10,768 nucleotides of DNA. Origin: Patescibacteria group bacterium. Its GTDB lineage: Bacteria; Patescibacteriota; Patescibacteriia; Patescibacteriales; VMTK01. The stretch is taken from contig JAHIME010000060.1 of assembly GCA_018896595.1 (NCBI GenBank), forward strand, positions 1 to 10,768, given 5' to 3'. Each line of letters opens with the position of its first letter. The stretch's first letter is position 1. Below, piece after piece: positions 1 through 6,091 of this stretch. A program made the translations under genes and the position numbers. A model generated the notes under the pieces. The model saw nothing but the letters and a program-made list of their open reading frames with translations, searched no databases and was not told the origin of the DNA.

Positions 1-92
1 TGCAAGGCTGATTGAAAATCCGAAGTTTCTCTCAGTCCAAATTTTTCCATTAATTCTTGCTGGGCTTCTTCCTTGGTCCTTTTTGTTTCCAT
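1..92 (-). CDS. Unrecognised protein, N-terminal fragment
   Basis: Reading leftward from an ATG at 92-90, an open frame of 30 codons runs off the window edge. The visible peptide begins METKRTKEEAQQELMEKFGL and is charged and helix-prone (Lys/Glu/Gln-rich), with no signal peptide or membrane segment. The start is well supported by a perfect AGGAGG Shine-Dalgarno at 98-103, five bases upstream of the ATG. This contrasts with most core genes here, which lack one. It lies downstream of the tRNA-Gln on the same strand. I do not recognise the family, and too little is visible to assign a function. Confidence 0.6.
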   Translation of the reverse strand, partial: METKRTKEEAQQELMEKFGLRETSDFQSAL

Positions 93-97
93 TTTTT

Positions 98-103
98 CCT
101 CCT
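98..103 (-). promoter_or_regulatory. Shine-Dalgarno (AGGAGG) of the left-edge gene
   Basis: On the minus strand AGGAGG ends five bases before the ATG at 92. It is a full-strength anti-SD match and fixes the start of the truncated gene. Confidence 0.7.
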
Positions 104-144
104 GTTTTTTTTGATTTAAAAAAGAATCTTCATTTATCATATTT

Positions 145-175
145 ATAATAGTTATATTAAATATGTTTGATTCAA
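145..175 (-). promoter_or_regulatory. Possible weak promoter for the left-edge gene
   Basis: On the minus strand TTGAAT (170-175) is followed after 19 bases by TATTAT (145-150), in an AT-rich stretch between the tRNA-Gln and the left-edge gene. The spacing is longer than optimal and AT-rich DNA gives such matches by chance. Read-through from the tRNA is an alternative. Confidence 0.25.
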
Positions 176-215
176 CAGGGTAAAAGCCCTAATTGACAGG
201 ACCTACCGCTCATTG

Positions 216-286
216 CTCGGGGATAGGGATTCGAACCCCAATACTCAGGACCAGAACCTGATGTCCTGCCATTAGACGATCCCCGA
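216..286 (-). tRNA. tRNA-Gln, anticodon CTG
   Basis: The complete 71-nt cloverleaf reads on the minus strand. The acceptor stem TCGGGGA (286-280) pairs with TCCCCGA (223-217) and is followed by discriminator G at 216. The D arm begins GTCTAATGG. The anticodon stem TCAGG/CCTGA encloses loop TTCTGGT, placing CTG (read 254 to 252) as anticodon, which decodes CAG as glutamine. The variable loop is four bases, and the T arm has stem TGGGG/CCCTA with loop TTCGAAT. The CCA end is not encoded: the bases after the discriminator read CAA. It lies downstream of dnaX on the same strand, separated by a damaged duplicate of itself. All stems pair, so this copy should be functional. Confidence 0.93.
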
Positions 287-289
287 ATT

Positions 290-313
290 ATTCAAATATT
301 CAAATATTCAATT
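290..313. repeat. Three short tandem repeats of ATTCAAAT
   Basis: Three 8-bp units (ATTCAAAT, ATTCAAAT, ATTCAATT) lie immediately 5' of the intact tRNA-Gln, between it and the broken copy. This is probably slippage in AT-rich spacer. No function is evident. Confidence 0.6.
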
Positions 314-337
314 TTAAAAATAATGATTTTAGATTCG

Positions 338-355
338 CCCTGTCATCCGACAGGG
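338..355. repeat. Perfect 7-bp inverted repeat (CCCTGTC/GACAGGG)
   Basis: CCCTGTC (338-344) and GACAGGG (349-355) enclose a four-base loop. The hairpin sits at the third break in the broken tRNA copy, where the T loop would continue. Its CCCTG...CAGGG ends resemble the ends of the neighbouring 34-bp inserts, suggesting one class of miniature palindromic element. On neither strand does a T-run follow, so it is not a typical terminator. Confidence 0.75.
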
Positions 356-380
356 TAAAAACCCCAATACTCAGGACCAG

Positions 381-414
381 CCTGCCCGCGGCTGCGCCTT
401 GGGCGCGGCCAGGG
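381..414. repeat. 34-bp GC-rich imperfect palindrome, copy A
   Basis: A 34-bp insert of about 85% GC in AT-leaning surroundings. CCTG at 381-384 pairs with CAGG at 410-413, and an inner GCGCC (394-398) pairs with GGCGC (402-406) around a TTG loop. It splits the duplicated tRNA-Gln directly next to the anticodon triplet. The edges are ambiguous by one base because G occurs on both sides. The alternative is a 33-bp element flanked by a one-base G duplication. Confidence 0.85.
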
Positions 415-435
415 AACCTGATGTCCTGCCATTAG

Positions 436-469
436 CCTGCCCGCGGCTGCGCCTTGGGCGCGGCCAGGG
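436..469. repeat. 34-bp GC-rich imperfect palindrome, copy B
   Basis: Identical base for base and in the same orientation to the copy at 381-414, and separated from it by 21 bases of tRNA sequence. It interrupts the D-stem region of the broken tRNA-Gln. The junction context is the same as copy A: AG on the left and A on the right of the plus strand. I saw no further copy elsewhere in the window. Confidence 0.85.
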
Positions 470-481
470 ACGATCCCCGAA

Positions 482-2128
482 TTAGCTGACAATTTTTCCG
501 CCGAAAGTTTTCAGCAGATTGTCTATCATGCCGTTTTTGCCGCCGCCATCGCCTTTTTCTTCGCCTTCGGCGCCGGCCGCGCCATTGTCCATCGGCTTGC
601 TCCCGGCCGTTTCCGAACCGCCATTATGGTCAAGGACAAGATTTTCGTCAACCAGCGCGGAAACCGTCAACGGCAGGCCGTAAACCTGCTGCAAGACCTT
701 CTCTATTATACTTTTTATACTCGGATCGTCAACTCTGTCTTTGTGGAATTTGTATTTAAAAGCCATCTGCAGTTGGCCGCCGTTTATATTCCTCGGCCGG
801 CAAACGCGCAAAATAAAAGACAAGGAATGGTTGTGTTGCTTAACTTTTGCCAGAACTTCGTTCCATTTCGCGATTATCTGATCCATGCCGATATTGCCGG
901 AAACTTCCCCTTGGGATTGTTCAGCCGCCGGCGCCGGAGCCTGCTTTTCCGCGCCGCCAGAAAGACTTCCCTTTGGGACGGAATAATTATCGCCGCCGGA
1001 TTGCGGCCGCGGGACGGGATAAGAAACGGCGGGCATTATCGCGCAAAGCTCAATAACCGCCAATTCCATCGGCAGCTGGACTATAAAGCTTCCTTTAAGC
1101 TCATTCTTCGCCTTAATGAAGCGCTCTATAAAAACGATTAATTTCCCCGCCGTTAAATCCTGGCTTACTTGGTTGATTTTTATTTCCAAACTCTCGCCCA
1201 ATTCCAGGCCCAGCCGCTGGGTTAAGCCGGGGCTTATTTTAAACAGCAGCATCCGGCGCAATATTTCAATCAAATCGCCAGCGAATGATTTCAGGTCAAT
1301 GCCTTCGTCTATCAGATTATTAATCAGTTTTATGCCGCCGCCGCCGTCTTTTTTCGCCAAACAGCCGACTAAATTCACCGCTTCGCCCAAATCGCTTCTT
1401 GGAATAACCAAGTCGGCTTCTTCGCTTGTTATTTCTTTCCCGCCCACCGACACAATCTGCCCCAGCAGGCTCTCGGCGTCCCGCATATGGCCTTCAGACT
1501 GCCTGGCTATGGCTTCCAGAATTTTTTTGTCTATTTTTATGCCCTCGTTTTTTACGATGTAATTTAATTTTTTAACAATATCCGTTACGCTGATTCTTTT
1601 AAAATCAAACCTTTGGCAGCGCGAGATTATGGTGGTCGGCACTTTGTGGACTTCGGTCGTGCATAAAATAAAAATGACATTGGCGGGCGGCTCTTCAATC
1701 GTTTTAAGCAAAGCGTTAAAAGCAGAAATTGACAGCATATGCGCTTCGTCAATGACAAAAACCTTGTATTTGCACCTTGAAGGCGCGACCCGCGCGCTGG
1801 CGATGATGTTTTCCCTCACATTGTCAACGCCGGTATGGCTTGCCGCGTCTATTTCAATAATATCAAGCGCCCGCCCGCCCGTGATTTCGCGGCAAATCTC
1901 GCATTCGTTGCAGGGCTCAAAAGCCCCTTCTTTTCTATCCTTGCAGTTTATCGCTTTCGCGAATACTCTCGCCAAAGTGGTTTTTCCCACGGCGCGGGGG
2001 CCGCAAAAAAGATAGGCATGAGCGATTTTGCCCGATTCTATTTCATGCTCCAATGTTAATTTTATGTGGTTTTGCCCGACCACTTCTTCAAAATTCTGCG
2101 GCCTGTATTTTCTATATAGTGTAGCCAT
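482..2128 (-). CDS. dnaX: DNA polymerase III subunit gamma/tau
   Basis: ATPase motor subunit of the clamp loader that places the beta clamp on primed DNA at the replication fork. The 548-aa protein opens MATLYRKYRPQNFEEVVGQ, the classic DnaX start. The P-loop GPRAVGKTT is at about residues 43-51, the zinc-binding cysteines are C62, C73, C76 and C79, Walker B VFVIDEAH is at about 123-130, and the SRC arginine-finger motif is at about 169-171. A collar domain (about 245-360) and a Pro/Ala/Gln linker follow, then a tau-like C-terminal domain (about 415-500). A Gly/Glu-rich linker leads to the usual terminal FGGKIV. It starts 24 bases after the 222-aa gene and is probably co-transcribed with it. 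No clear Shine-Dalgarno precedes the ATG. Its TAA stop lies within sequence shared with the duplicated tRNA segment. No convincing programmed frameshift for a short gamma form is visible. Confidence 0.96.
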   Translation of the reverse strand: MATLYRKYRPQNFEEVVGQNHIKLTLEHEIESGKIAHAYLFCGPRAVGKTTLARVFAKAINCKDRKEGAFEPCNECEICREITGGRALDIIEIDAASHTGVDNVRENIIASARVAPSRCKYKVFVIDEAHMLSISAFNALLKTIEEPPANVIFILCTTEVHKVPTTIISRCQRFDFKRISVTDIVKKLNYIVKNEGIKIDKKILEAIARQSEGHMRDAESLLGQIVSVGGKEITSEEADLVIPRSDLGEAVNLVGCLAKKDGGGGIKLINNLIDEGIDLKSFAGDLIEILRRMLLFKISPGLTQRLGLELGESLEIKINQVSQDLTAGKLIVFIERFIKAKNELKGSFIVQLPMELAVIELCAIMPAVSYPVPRPQSGGDNYSVPKGSLSGGAEKQAPAPAAEQSQGEVSGNIGMDQIIAKWNEVLAKVKQHNHSLSFILRVCRPRNINGGQLQMAFKYKFHKDRVDDPSIKSIIEKVLQQVYGLPLTVSALVDENLVLDHNGGSETAGSKPMDNGAAGAEGEEKGDGGGKNGMIDNLLKTFGGKIVS

Positions 2129-2152
2129 AAAAAAATTAATAAATCCTAAATT

Positions 2153-2821
2153 CTAAACAAACGGTTTCTTCACCACATTCTCAACCGCCGCCCATTGGCT
2201 CTCCCCCGCTTTCGGCGTTAAAATCACAACCTCGTCTCCCGGCTCGCCCCTGTAATAAGTGATGCTGGCCGTGAGCAAGCGCCATTTTTTTCCACCGGCC
2301 GCGGCGATGAAATTTCCTTCGCCGGCGCGCTCAACCGTCGCGATAACGCGGGAGCGCTCAATCGGGCCGATTTGCTTGAAGATAAAGGTGCCGTTGGCGG
2401 TTATGGTTAATTTCAAAATGTCGCCTTCAACCAATTTTGACTTTGAAGCGTAATTGGCCGGCACGCTGTATTGCTTGCCGTCCGGGCCGATCATATTTTC
2501 GCCGTCAAAAACGCCTTCTATAACCTTGCTCCCGTCCTGTTCCTGTCCGCCCTCGCTGAAATTCTCATCGGCTGTCTGTCCGATGCCGATGCTCGCTTCT
2601 TCCTCGGCGCTTAAATACCCTGACAGCAATTGCGTAAGGCGATCGTTATTTTCCTTGATATTGCCTAATAATTTTTTTATTAAAGCCATTTTTGATTTGG
2701 CGATAACAACATTTTCTTCCTCTTTTTCTTCCTGTTTGGCTGAATCCTGCTCTAATTCATTTTCATCGGAAGCTTGCAACGCCAAATCGTCATTATTTAT
2801 GTTTGTGTTTGTGTTTGCCAT
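2153..2821 (-). CDS. Conserved protein of unknown function paired with dnaX
   Basis: A 222-aa soluble protein with no signal peptide or membrane segment. Residues 1-40 are low-complexity, Asn- then Glu/Lys-rich. A helix follows at about 44-70 (KMALIKKLLGNIKENNDRL). The C-terminal part, about 99-218, looks like a compact beta-rich fold: IEGVFDGENMIGPDGKQYSV, then a segment with alternating hydrophobics (GDILKLTITANGTFIFKQI), and an end containing GEPGDEVVILTP. This resembles proteins annotated only as hypothetical in Patescibacteria genomes. An OB- or SH3-like nucleic-acid-binding fold is possible but unproven. It is the first gene of a unit with dnaX, 24 bases upstream of it, behind a good promoter. 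That hints at a replication or repair role, by context only. No Shine-Dalgarno is evident before the ATG. Confidence 0.8.
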   Translation of the reverse strand: MANTNTNINNDDLALQASDENELEQDSAKQEEKEEENVVIAKSKMALIKKLLGNIKENNDRLTQLLSGYLSAEEEASIGIGQTADENFSEGGQEQDGSKVIEGVFDGENMIGPDGKQYSVPANYASKSKLVEGDILKLTITANGTFIFKQIGPIERSRVIATVERAGEGNFIAAAGGKKWRLLTASITYYRGEPGDEVVILTPKAGESQWAAVENVVKKPFV

Positions 2822-2860
2822 ATGTTTTTGTTTTAATTAATTTTTTATTTTTATATTGTT

Positions 2861-2889
2861 ATAATAAATTACTTTCATATTCTTGTAAA
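2861..2889 (-). promoter_or_regulatory. Sigma70-type promoter for the 222-aa gene and dnaX
   Basis: On the minus strand TTTACA (2884-2889) is followed after exactly 17 bases by TATTAT (2861-2866), about 40 bases before the ATG at 2821. It sits just past the stop of the upstream ATPase gene, in the only non-coding gap between the two units. This suggests that the dnaX pair can be transcribed independently. Confidence 0.55.
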
Positions 2890-2894
2890 GCCGA

Positions 2895-5444
2895 TTAGCC
2901 CAGCCGCGCCCGCCTCATAATTTCCGCCTCAATGATATTCCTGTCCTGGCCGTATTTTAAGCGGCTTAAGGACTTGATTTTATCGGCTGTTTCCGGATTA
3001 TAAACGCCGGGCAGGGGCCAATCAGTCGCCATGGAAAACGGCCTTGAGGCGGTATTGTCAATCAATAATTTCACATAAGCCGTGTATCTTTCAATATTGA
3101 TTAAATCGTATTTGTTAAAAACCGGAGCAAACTCTTTATCCATTACTTCCGCGTCTTCCGAGCCGATCTTAAACAATATCCATGTTCCGACATTGCCGAA
3201 AACCGCGTCCCTTATGGTTGTATCTTTGCCGTGCGCAACCAGCTGGCCCAAATATTGGTGGGCGATGATTAAATTCAAATTATATTTTCTGGCTTCGGAT
3301 AAAATAGAACAAATTGAATCCGTGGTAAAATTCTGGAATTCGTCAATATACAGATAAAAATCTTTTCTTTGTTCCTGCGGAATATCGGTTCTGGACAAGG
3401 CCGACATCAGTATTTTTCCGACTAAAATCATGCCCAAAAGATAAGCGTTCATCTCCCCCACCCTGCCTTTTGACAAATCAACTAATAATATTTTTTTCTT
3501 GTCCATAATATCCCTTAGATTAAAAGAGCTTTTTTGCTGGCCGATAATCGGCCTCATGGTATCATTTGAAATAAAAGATGTAAGTTTTGAAGTAACATAC
3601 GGCACGACATTGGCCAAAGCCGCTTCCCCGCCGGCTTTTTCCGCTTCCTTGCGCCAAAAATCAACCACAGTCGGGTCTTTGCATATTTCTAATTTCATTT
3701 TTCTGAAATCGGCGTCAGCCAGAACTTTGGGAATCTCCATCAAAGTTGAGCCGGATTCAGGGTCGCTCATAACCAAAAGCATGGCGTTGCGCATATACTG
3801 CTCAAAAATCGGGCCGCCGGTCGCTTTCAAATCGTACAGTTTGTCAAAAATTTTAATCATTTCATTAATGACGAAAGTTTTTTGCTCGGGGTACCGCTCG
3901 TCATATTCCATCAAGTTCAGGGCCAGGGGCCGCTCTGTGTCCGCGGGAGCGAATAAAATCACGTCTTCAGCCCGCTCCAGCGGAATGCGGGTGATTATAT
4001 CGTTAATCAAGTCGCCGTGCGGGTCAATAACGCAGACTCCCTCGCCGTTGGCAATGTCCTGTATCGCCATATTGGCCAGCAACACCGATTTGCCCACGCC
4101 GGATTTGCCGATAATGTAAGTATGGCGGCGGCGGTCGTCTCTCTTGATTTTAACTTCATTGACAATCCCGCGATAAATGTTTTTGCCTAAAATTATCCCT
4201 TCTTCGGGAATATTGGAAGGCGCGGGCGCGAGCTTGGCCGTAAGCCATAAAATATTGGGAGTTTCGGTTTCCTTCAGCGGCATGTGGAACAAACTGGCCA
4301 ATTCTTCGGTATTAAGCAGAAAAGCGATAGCCGGGTCAAAACGGCGGTAAATAAAATCGTCAATTATTTTTTTCCGGCCGGCCGGCCAAAACGAAGCGAA
4401 CCCGCCGCGCGCGATTTTGTTGTAAAAGCTGTTGCCGTACTCGTAATAATTATACTGGCTGAAAGCGCTGGCTAAATTATCCAAATAAAGCTGCGCCCTG
4501 CCTTTGTCGCGGACGCTTACGACAATGCGCAAATTAACATCAAGTCCGGCCTTGGAATTTTTCTCTTCTATGCCTTTAAGCATCACCTCTTCCATGGCGG
4601 ACAATCTTTTCGGGGCATTGAATTTTTGCTGTTCTTGCAATTTTTTCGGCTTGGCGGCCTTGAATAAATCCGCGATAAAAGAAAAATATCTGGCCGGTCC
4701 GATTGATTTCAGCGCTTCGCCTATTGATTTTTCTTTGTACACTTCTTTGACAACCTGCCTGGCCTTGTTGTGCCAGGACCCTTTCGCGCTGCGCGCCACA
4801 TATTGGATCGCCAACCCCTCGTCTCTGTCCAATTTTGACATAACATTGATAATTGAATTCATCGGGTCCGTTTCCTGCTTCAAGTAAGTTTTAAGCGGAA
4901 AAACAAATTGCCGCCTGGTCTTTAAGTAGCCGGCGATTATCTCTCCCTGCGGATTAAACATATTGTAATCTTCCACTTCTTCCATAACCGCCTCGGGGTA
5001 ATACGCCTGAATCTGCTGCTCAAGGTAGCGGCCCATTTGCCGGGGAGCCGTCGCGTAAAAGGATATGAGCTTGCGGCTGGCCACGATTTCAAAAGAAAAA
5101 TGGTCGTTGCGCCCGAACAGCCATTGTCTAAGCCCCCTTTGCGCCCTTAGCCCGCCTATGCCGGCGAAAATCGCCTCCCCTCTGGAAATTTCTTCGTGCA
5201 ATTTCTGCTGGAAAGACGATTCTTTTATTTGGTCAGCCGGCTTTTCTTTCGGTATGCGGATCAAATAAACCGCGTGGTCGTGGAATTTGCCGCGAATCGC
5301 TTTTCTTTCAATAATTTTTTTCAATATGAACAGCGCGAAAAAAACAACCGCCGCCCAGAATAAAAAAAACATCACGCCGCCGAAATTAAATGAAGCCGTA
5401 TTAATCACTATGTCCGAATTTTGCCGGGCTATGCCGTAATCCAT
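2895..5444 (-). CDS. Membrane-anchored VirD4/HerA-like ATPase (type IV secretion DNA-transfer family)
   Basis: The 849-aa protein has one N-terminal membrane segment (about residues 24-43), a large cytosolic domain without familiar motifs (about 50-400), and a RecA-like motor. Motor motifs are Walker A GKSGVGKS (446-453), VCVIDPHGDL (about 470-479) typical of coupling-protein and HerA-type ATPases, Walker B YLYIDEFQNF (D701, E702), and AHQ (728-730). The C-terminal part resembles the TraM-recognition/TraG-D region. The family pumps DNA or protein substrates through or along membranes. No other conjugation genes (relaxase, VirB4, pilus) are in the window, so its actual substrate is unknown. 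The ATG lies four bases after the stop of the 167-aa gene, so the two are surely co-transcribed. No Shine-Dalgarno is visible; translational coupling is likely. Confidence 0.85.
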   Translation of the reverse strand: MDYGIARQNSDIVINTASFNFGGVMFFLFWAAVVFFALFILKKIIERKAIRGKFHDHAVYLIRIPKEKPADQIKESSFQQKLHEEISRGEAIFAGIGGLRAQRGLRQWLFGRNDHFSFEIVASRKLISFYATAPRQMGRYLEQQIQAYYPEAVMEEVEDYNMFNPQGEIIAGYLKTRRQFVFPLKTYLKQETDPMNSIINVMSKLDRDEGLAIQYVARSAKGSWHNKARQVVKEVYKEKSIGEALKSIGPARYFSFIADLFKAAKPKKLQEQQKFNAPKRLSAMEEVMLKGIEEKNSKAGLDVNLRIVVSVRDKGRAQLYLDNLASAFSQYNYYEYGNSFYNKIARGGFASFWPAGRKKIIDDFIYRRFDPAIAFLLNTEELASLFHMPLKETETPNILWLTAKLAPAPSNIPEEGIILGKNIYRGIVNEVKIKRDDRRRHTYIIGKSGVGKSVLLANMAIQDIANGEGVCVIDPHGDLINDIITRIPLERAEDVILFAPADTERPLALNLMEYDERYPEQKTFVINEMIKIFDKLYDLKATGGPIFEQYMRNAMLLVMSDPESGSTLMEIPKVLADADFRKMKLEICKDPTVVDFWRKEAEKAGGEAALANVVPYVTSKLTSFISNDTMRPIIGQQKSSFNLRDIMDKKKILLVDLSKGRVGEMNAYLLGMILVGKILMSALSRTDIPQEQRKDFYLYIDEFQNFTTDSICSILSEARKYNLNLIIAHQYLGQLVAHGKDTTIRDAVFGNVGTWILFKIGSEDAEVMDKEFAPVFNKYDLINIERYTAYVKLLIDNTASRPFSMATDWPLPGVYNPETADKIKSLSRLKYGQDRNIIEAEIMRRARLG

Positions 5445-5448
5445 GATT

Positions 5449-5952
5449 TTATTTTTTATTTTTTATTTTAAATATCTCGTCCGCCTTGATTTTCGCTTCC
5501 TGCTCCAAAAAAAATTTATTAACCCCGGGAATGATTAAAAGCCATTTTTTTATCAAATCAATAATTTTTTTCAGCCCGGTTTTCGCCTGATTTAAGAGCG
5601 TGTTAATCGCGCGCGCGGCTTGTTCCCCGGCAACTTTAAATTCCCGCTGTTTGGCCGGCGGCATATTGAGATAAACATCTTCCAAATTTTTTTCCAAAAT
5701 TTTTTCTATCTGTTTTTCCCTTTGTTTTCGCTTATATTGAAAATCACCAATGCTTATTATGTCACTTGCTCCGGGTTTCTCTTCTTTTTCAACAGAAGCT
5801 ATCTCGGACAAAACCCTTTCCCTGTCAAGCGGGCTCACTTCTATTCCTCTTTCTTTTTCATGCCCGGCCGCATGCTTTTCGGCTCCACGCTCCTTTGATT
5901 TATCAATAATTTCCCGGCTTTTCCTATCAACTTCTATTTTTTTTAAATTCAT
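5449..5952 (-). CDS. Conserved protein of unknown function paired with the VirD4-like ATPase
   Basis: A 167-aa highly charged protein. Residues 1-100 are Lys/Glu-rich and predicted helical or coiled. The C-terminal half holds AGEQAARAINTLLNQAK, then a strongly amphipathic to hydrophobic helix (LKKIIDLIKKWLLIIPGVN, about 126-144), then a Lys-rich tail. The hydrophobic stretch may lie on or in the membrane. It resembles unnamed Patescibacteria proteins found beside this ATPase. The four-base gap to the ATPase start indicates a tight operon and suggests a dedicated partner, for example a membrane adaptor; this is inference. The ATG at 5952 has no obvious Shine-Dalgarno. Confidence 0.75.
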   Translation of the reverse strand: MNLKKIEVDRKSREIIDKSKERGAEKHAAGHEKERGIEVSPLDRERVLSEIASVEKEEKPGASDIISIGDFQYKRKQREKQIEKILEKNLEDVYLNMPPAKQREFKVAGEQAARAINTLLNQAKTGLKKIIDLIKKWLLIIPGVNKFFLEQEAKIKADEIFKIKNKK

Positions 5953-5976
5953 AATAATTTTATACGAATAACTTGT

Positions 5977-6006
5977 ATAATAAAATTTGTAGTATTCGCA
6001 TACTAA
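5977..6006 (-). promoter_or_regulatory. Possible promoter for the 167-aa/ATPase operon
   Basis: On the minus strand TTAGTA (6001-6006), 18 bases, then TATTAT (5977-5982), about 25 bases before the ATG at 5952. The -35 match is poor. The element is interleaved with a direct repeat whose copies flank the -35, which could be an operator arrangement. Confidence 0.3.
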
Positions 6007-6022
6007 TTTGTAGTATTCGCAT
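5984..6022. repeat. 18-bp direct repeat with 21-bp period between divergent operons
   Basis: AATTTGTAGTATTCGCAT occurs at 5984-6001 and again at 6005-6022. The two copies are identical. The 21-bp period is two helical turns, so both copies face the same side of the DNA. Inverted fragments of the core (CGAATA, 5964-5969) lie just to the left. The location between divergent promoters suits a regulator site. A miniature non-functional repeat family is equally possible. Confidence 0.7.
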
Positions 6023-6054
6023 TATTTTAAATTATACCATAAAATATTAATATG

Positions 6055-6063
6055 TGCTATAAT
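6055..6063 (+). promoter_or_regulatory. Extended -10 promoter for the CorA gene
   Basis: TGCTATAAT at 6055-6063 is a perfect -10 hexamer (6058-6063) with an extended TGn, 28 bases before the ATG at 6092. No good -35 is seen at 17 bp, as is tolerated for extended -10 promoters. No Shine-Dalgarno lies in the short AT-rich leader. Confidence 0.5.
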
Positions 6064-6091
6064 ATAATTATAAAATTTTTATTTTAAAACT

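Larger units (their letters stand above)
332..480 (-). pseudogene. Broken duplicate of tRNA-Gln(CTG) interrupted by palindromic inserts
   Basis: Read from 480 leftward, this segment reproduces the first 53 nt of the adjacent tRNA-Gln with no mismatch, in three blocks: 480-470 (11 nt), 435-415 (21 nt) and 380-360 (21 nt). Identical 34-bp GC-rich inserts separate the blocks. The first interrupts the D stem after tRNA nt 11. The second lies directly 5' of the CTG anticodon, after nt 32. After nt 53 a third, different palindrome-containing stretch (338-359) intervenes, then CGAATC (337-332), which matches the rest of the T loop. The 3' T-stem strand and 3' acceptor strand are missing, so even precise removal of the inserts would not give a working tRNA. 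The identity extends four bases past the tRNA 5' end (ATTA, 481-484) into the dnaX stop codon. The lack of substitutions implies a recent event or a repeat-driven assembly problem. Confidence 0.85.

Noticed and set aside
381..469. CRISPR array
   Set aside because: There are only two repeat copies, the single spacer is tRNA sequence present next door, and no cas gene is in the window.
332..480. The interrupted tRNA-Gln as a functional intron-containing tRNA
   Set aside because: Even if the inserts were removed precisely, the copy lacks the 3' strand of the T stem and acceptor stem. The inserts are also far shorter than group I introns, and two of the breaks lie outside the anticodon loop.
216..480. 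tRNA-Gln duplication as attL/attR of an integrated element
   Set aside because: The repeated part is the 5' half of the tRNA, the copies are only about 50 bp apart, and there is no integrase or cargo between them. Integrases usually duplicate the 3' end.
626..1141. Long plus-strand open frame opposite dnaX
   Set aside because: It is a shadow of the GC-rich dnaX C-terminal half, with no ribosome-binding site and no recognisable protein features. The same applies to the other antisense frames over dnaX, the ATPase and the WecA-like gene.
1346..1360. Slippery A-run in dnaX (GCG AAA AAA GAC) for a programmed frameshift to gamma
   Set aside because: The six A fall in the wrong phase for the classical A_AAA_AAG heptamer, and a shift at about residue 260 would remove the collar domain rather than yield a gamma-like product.
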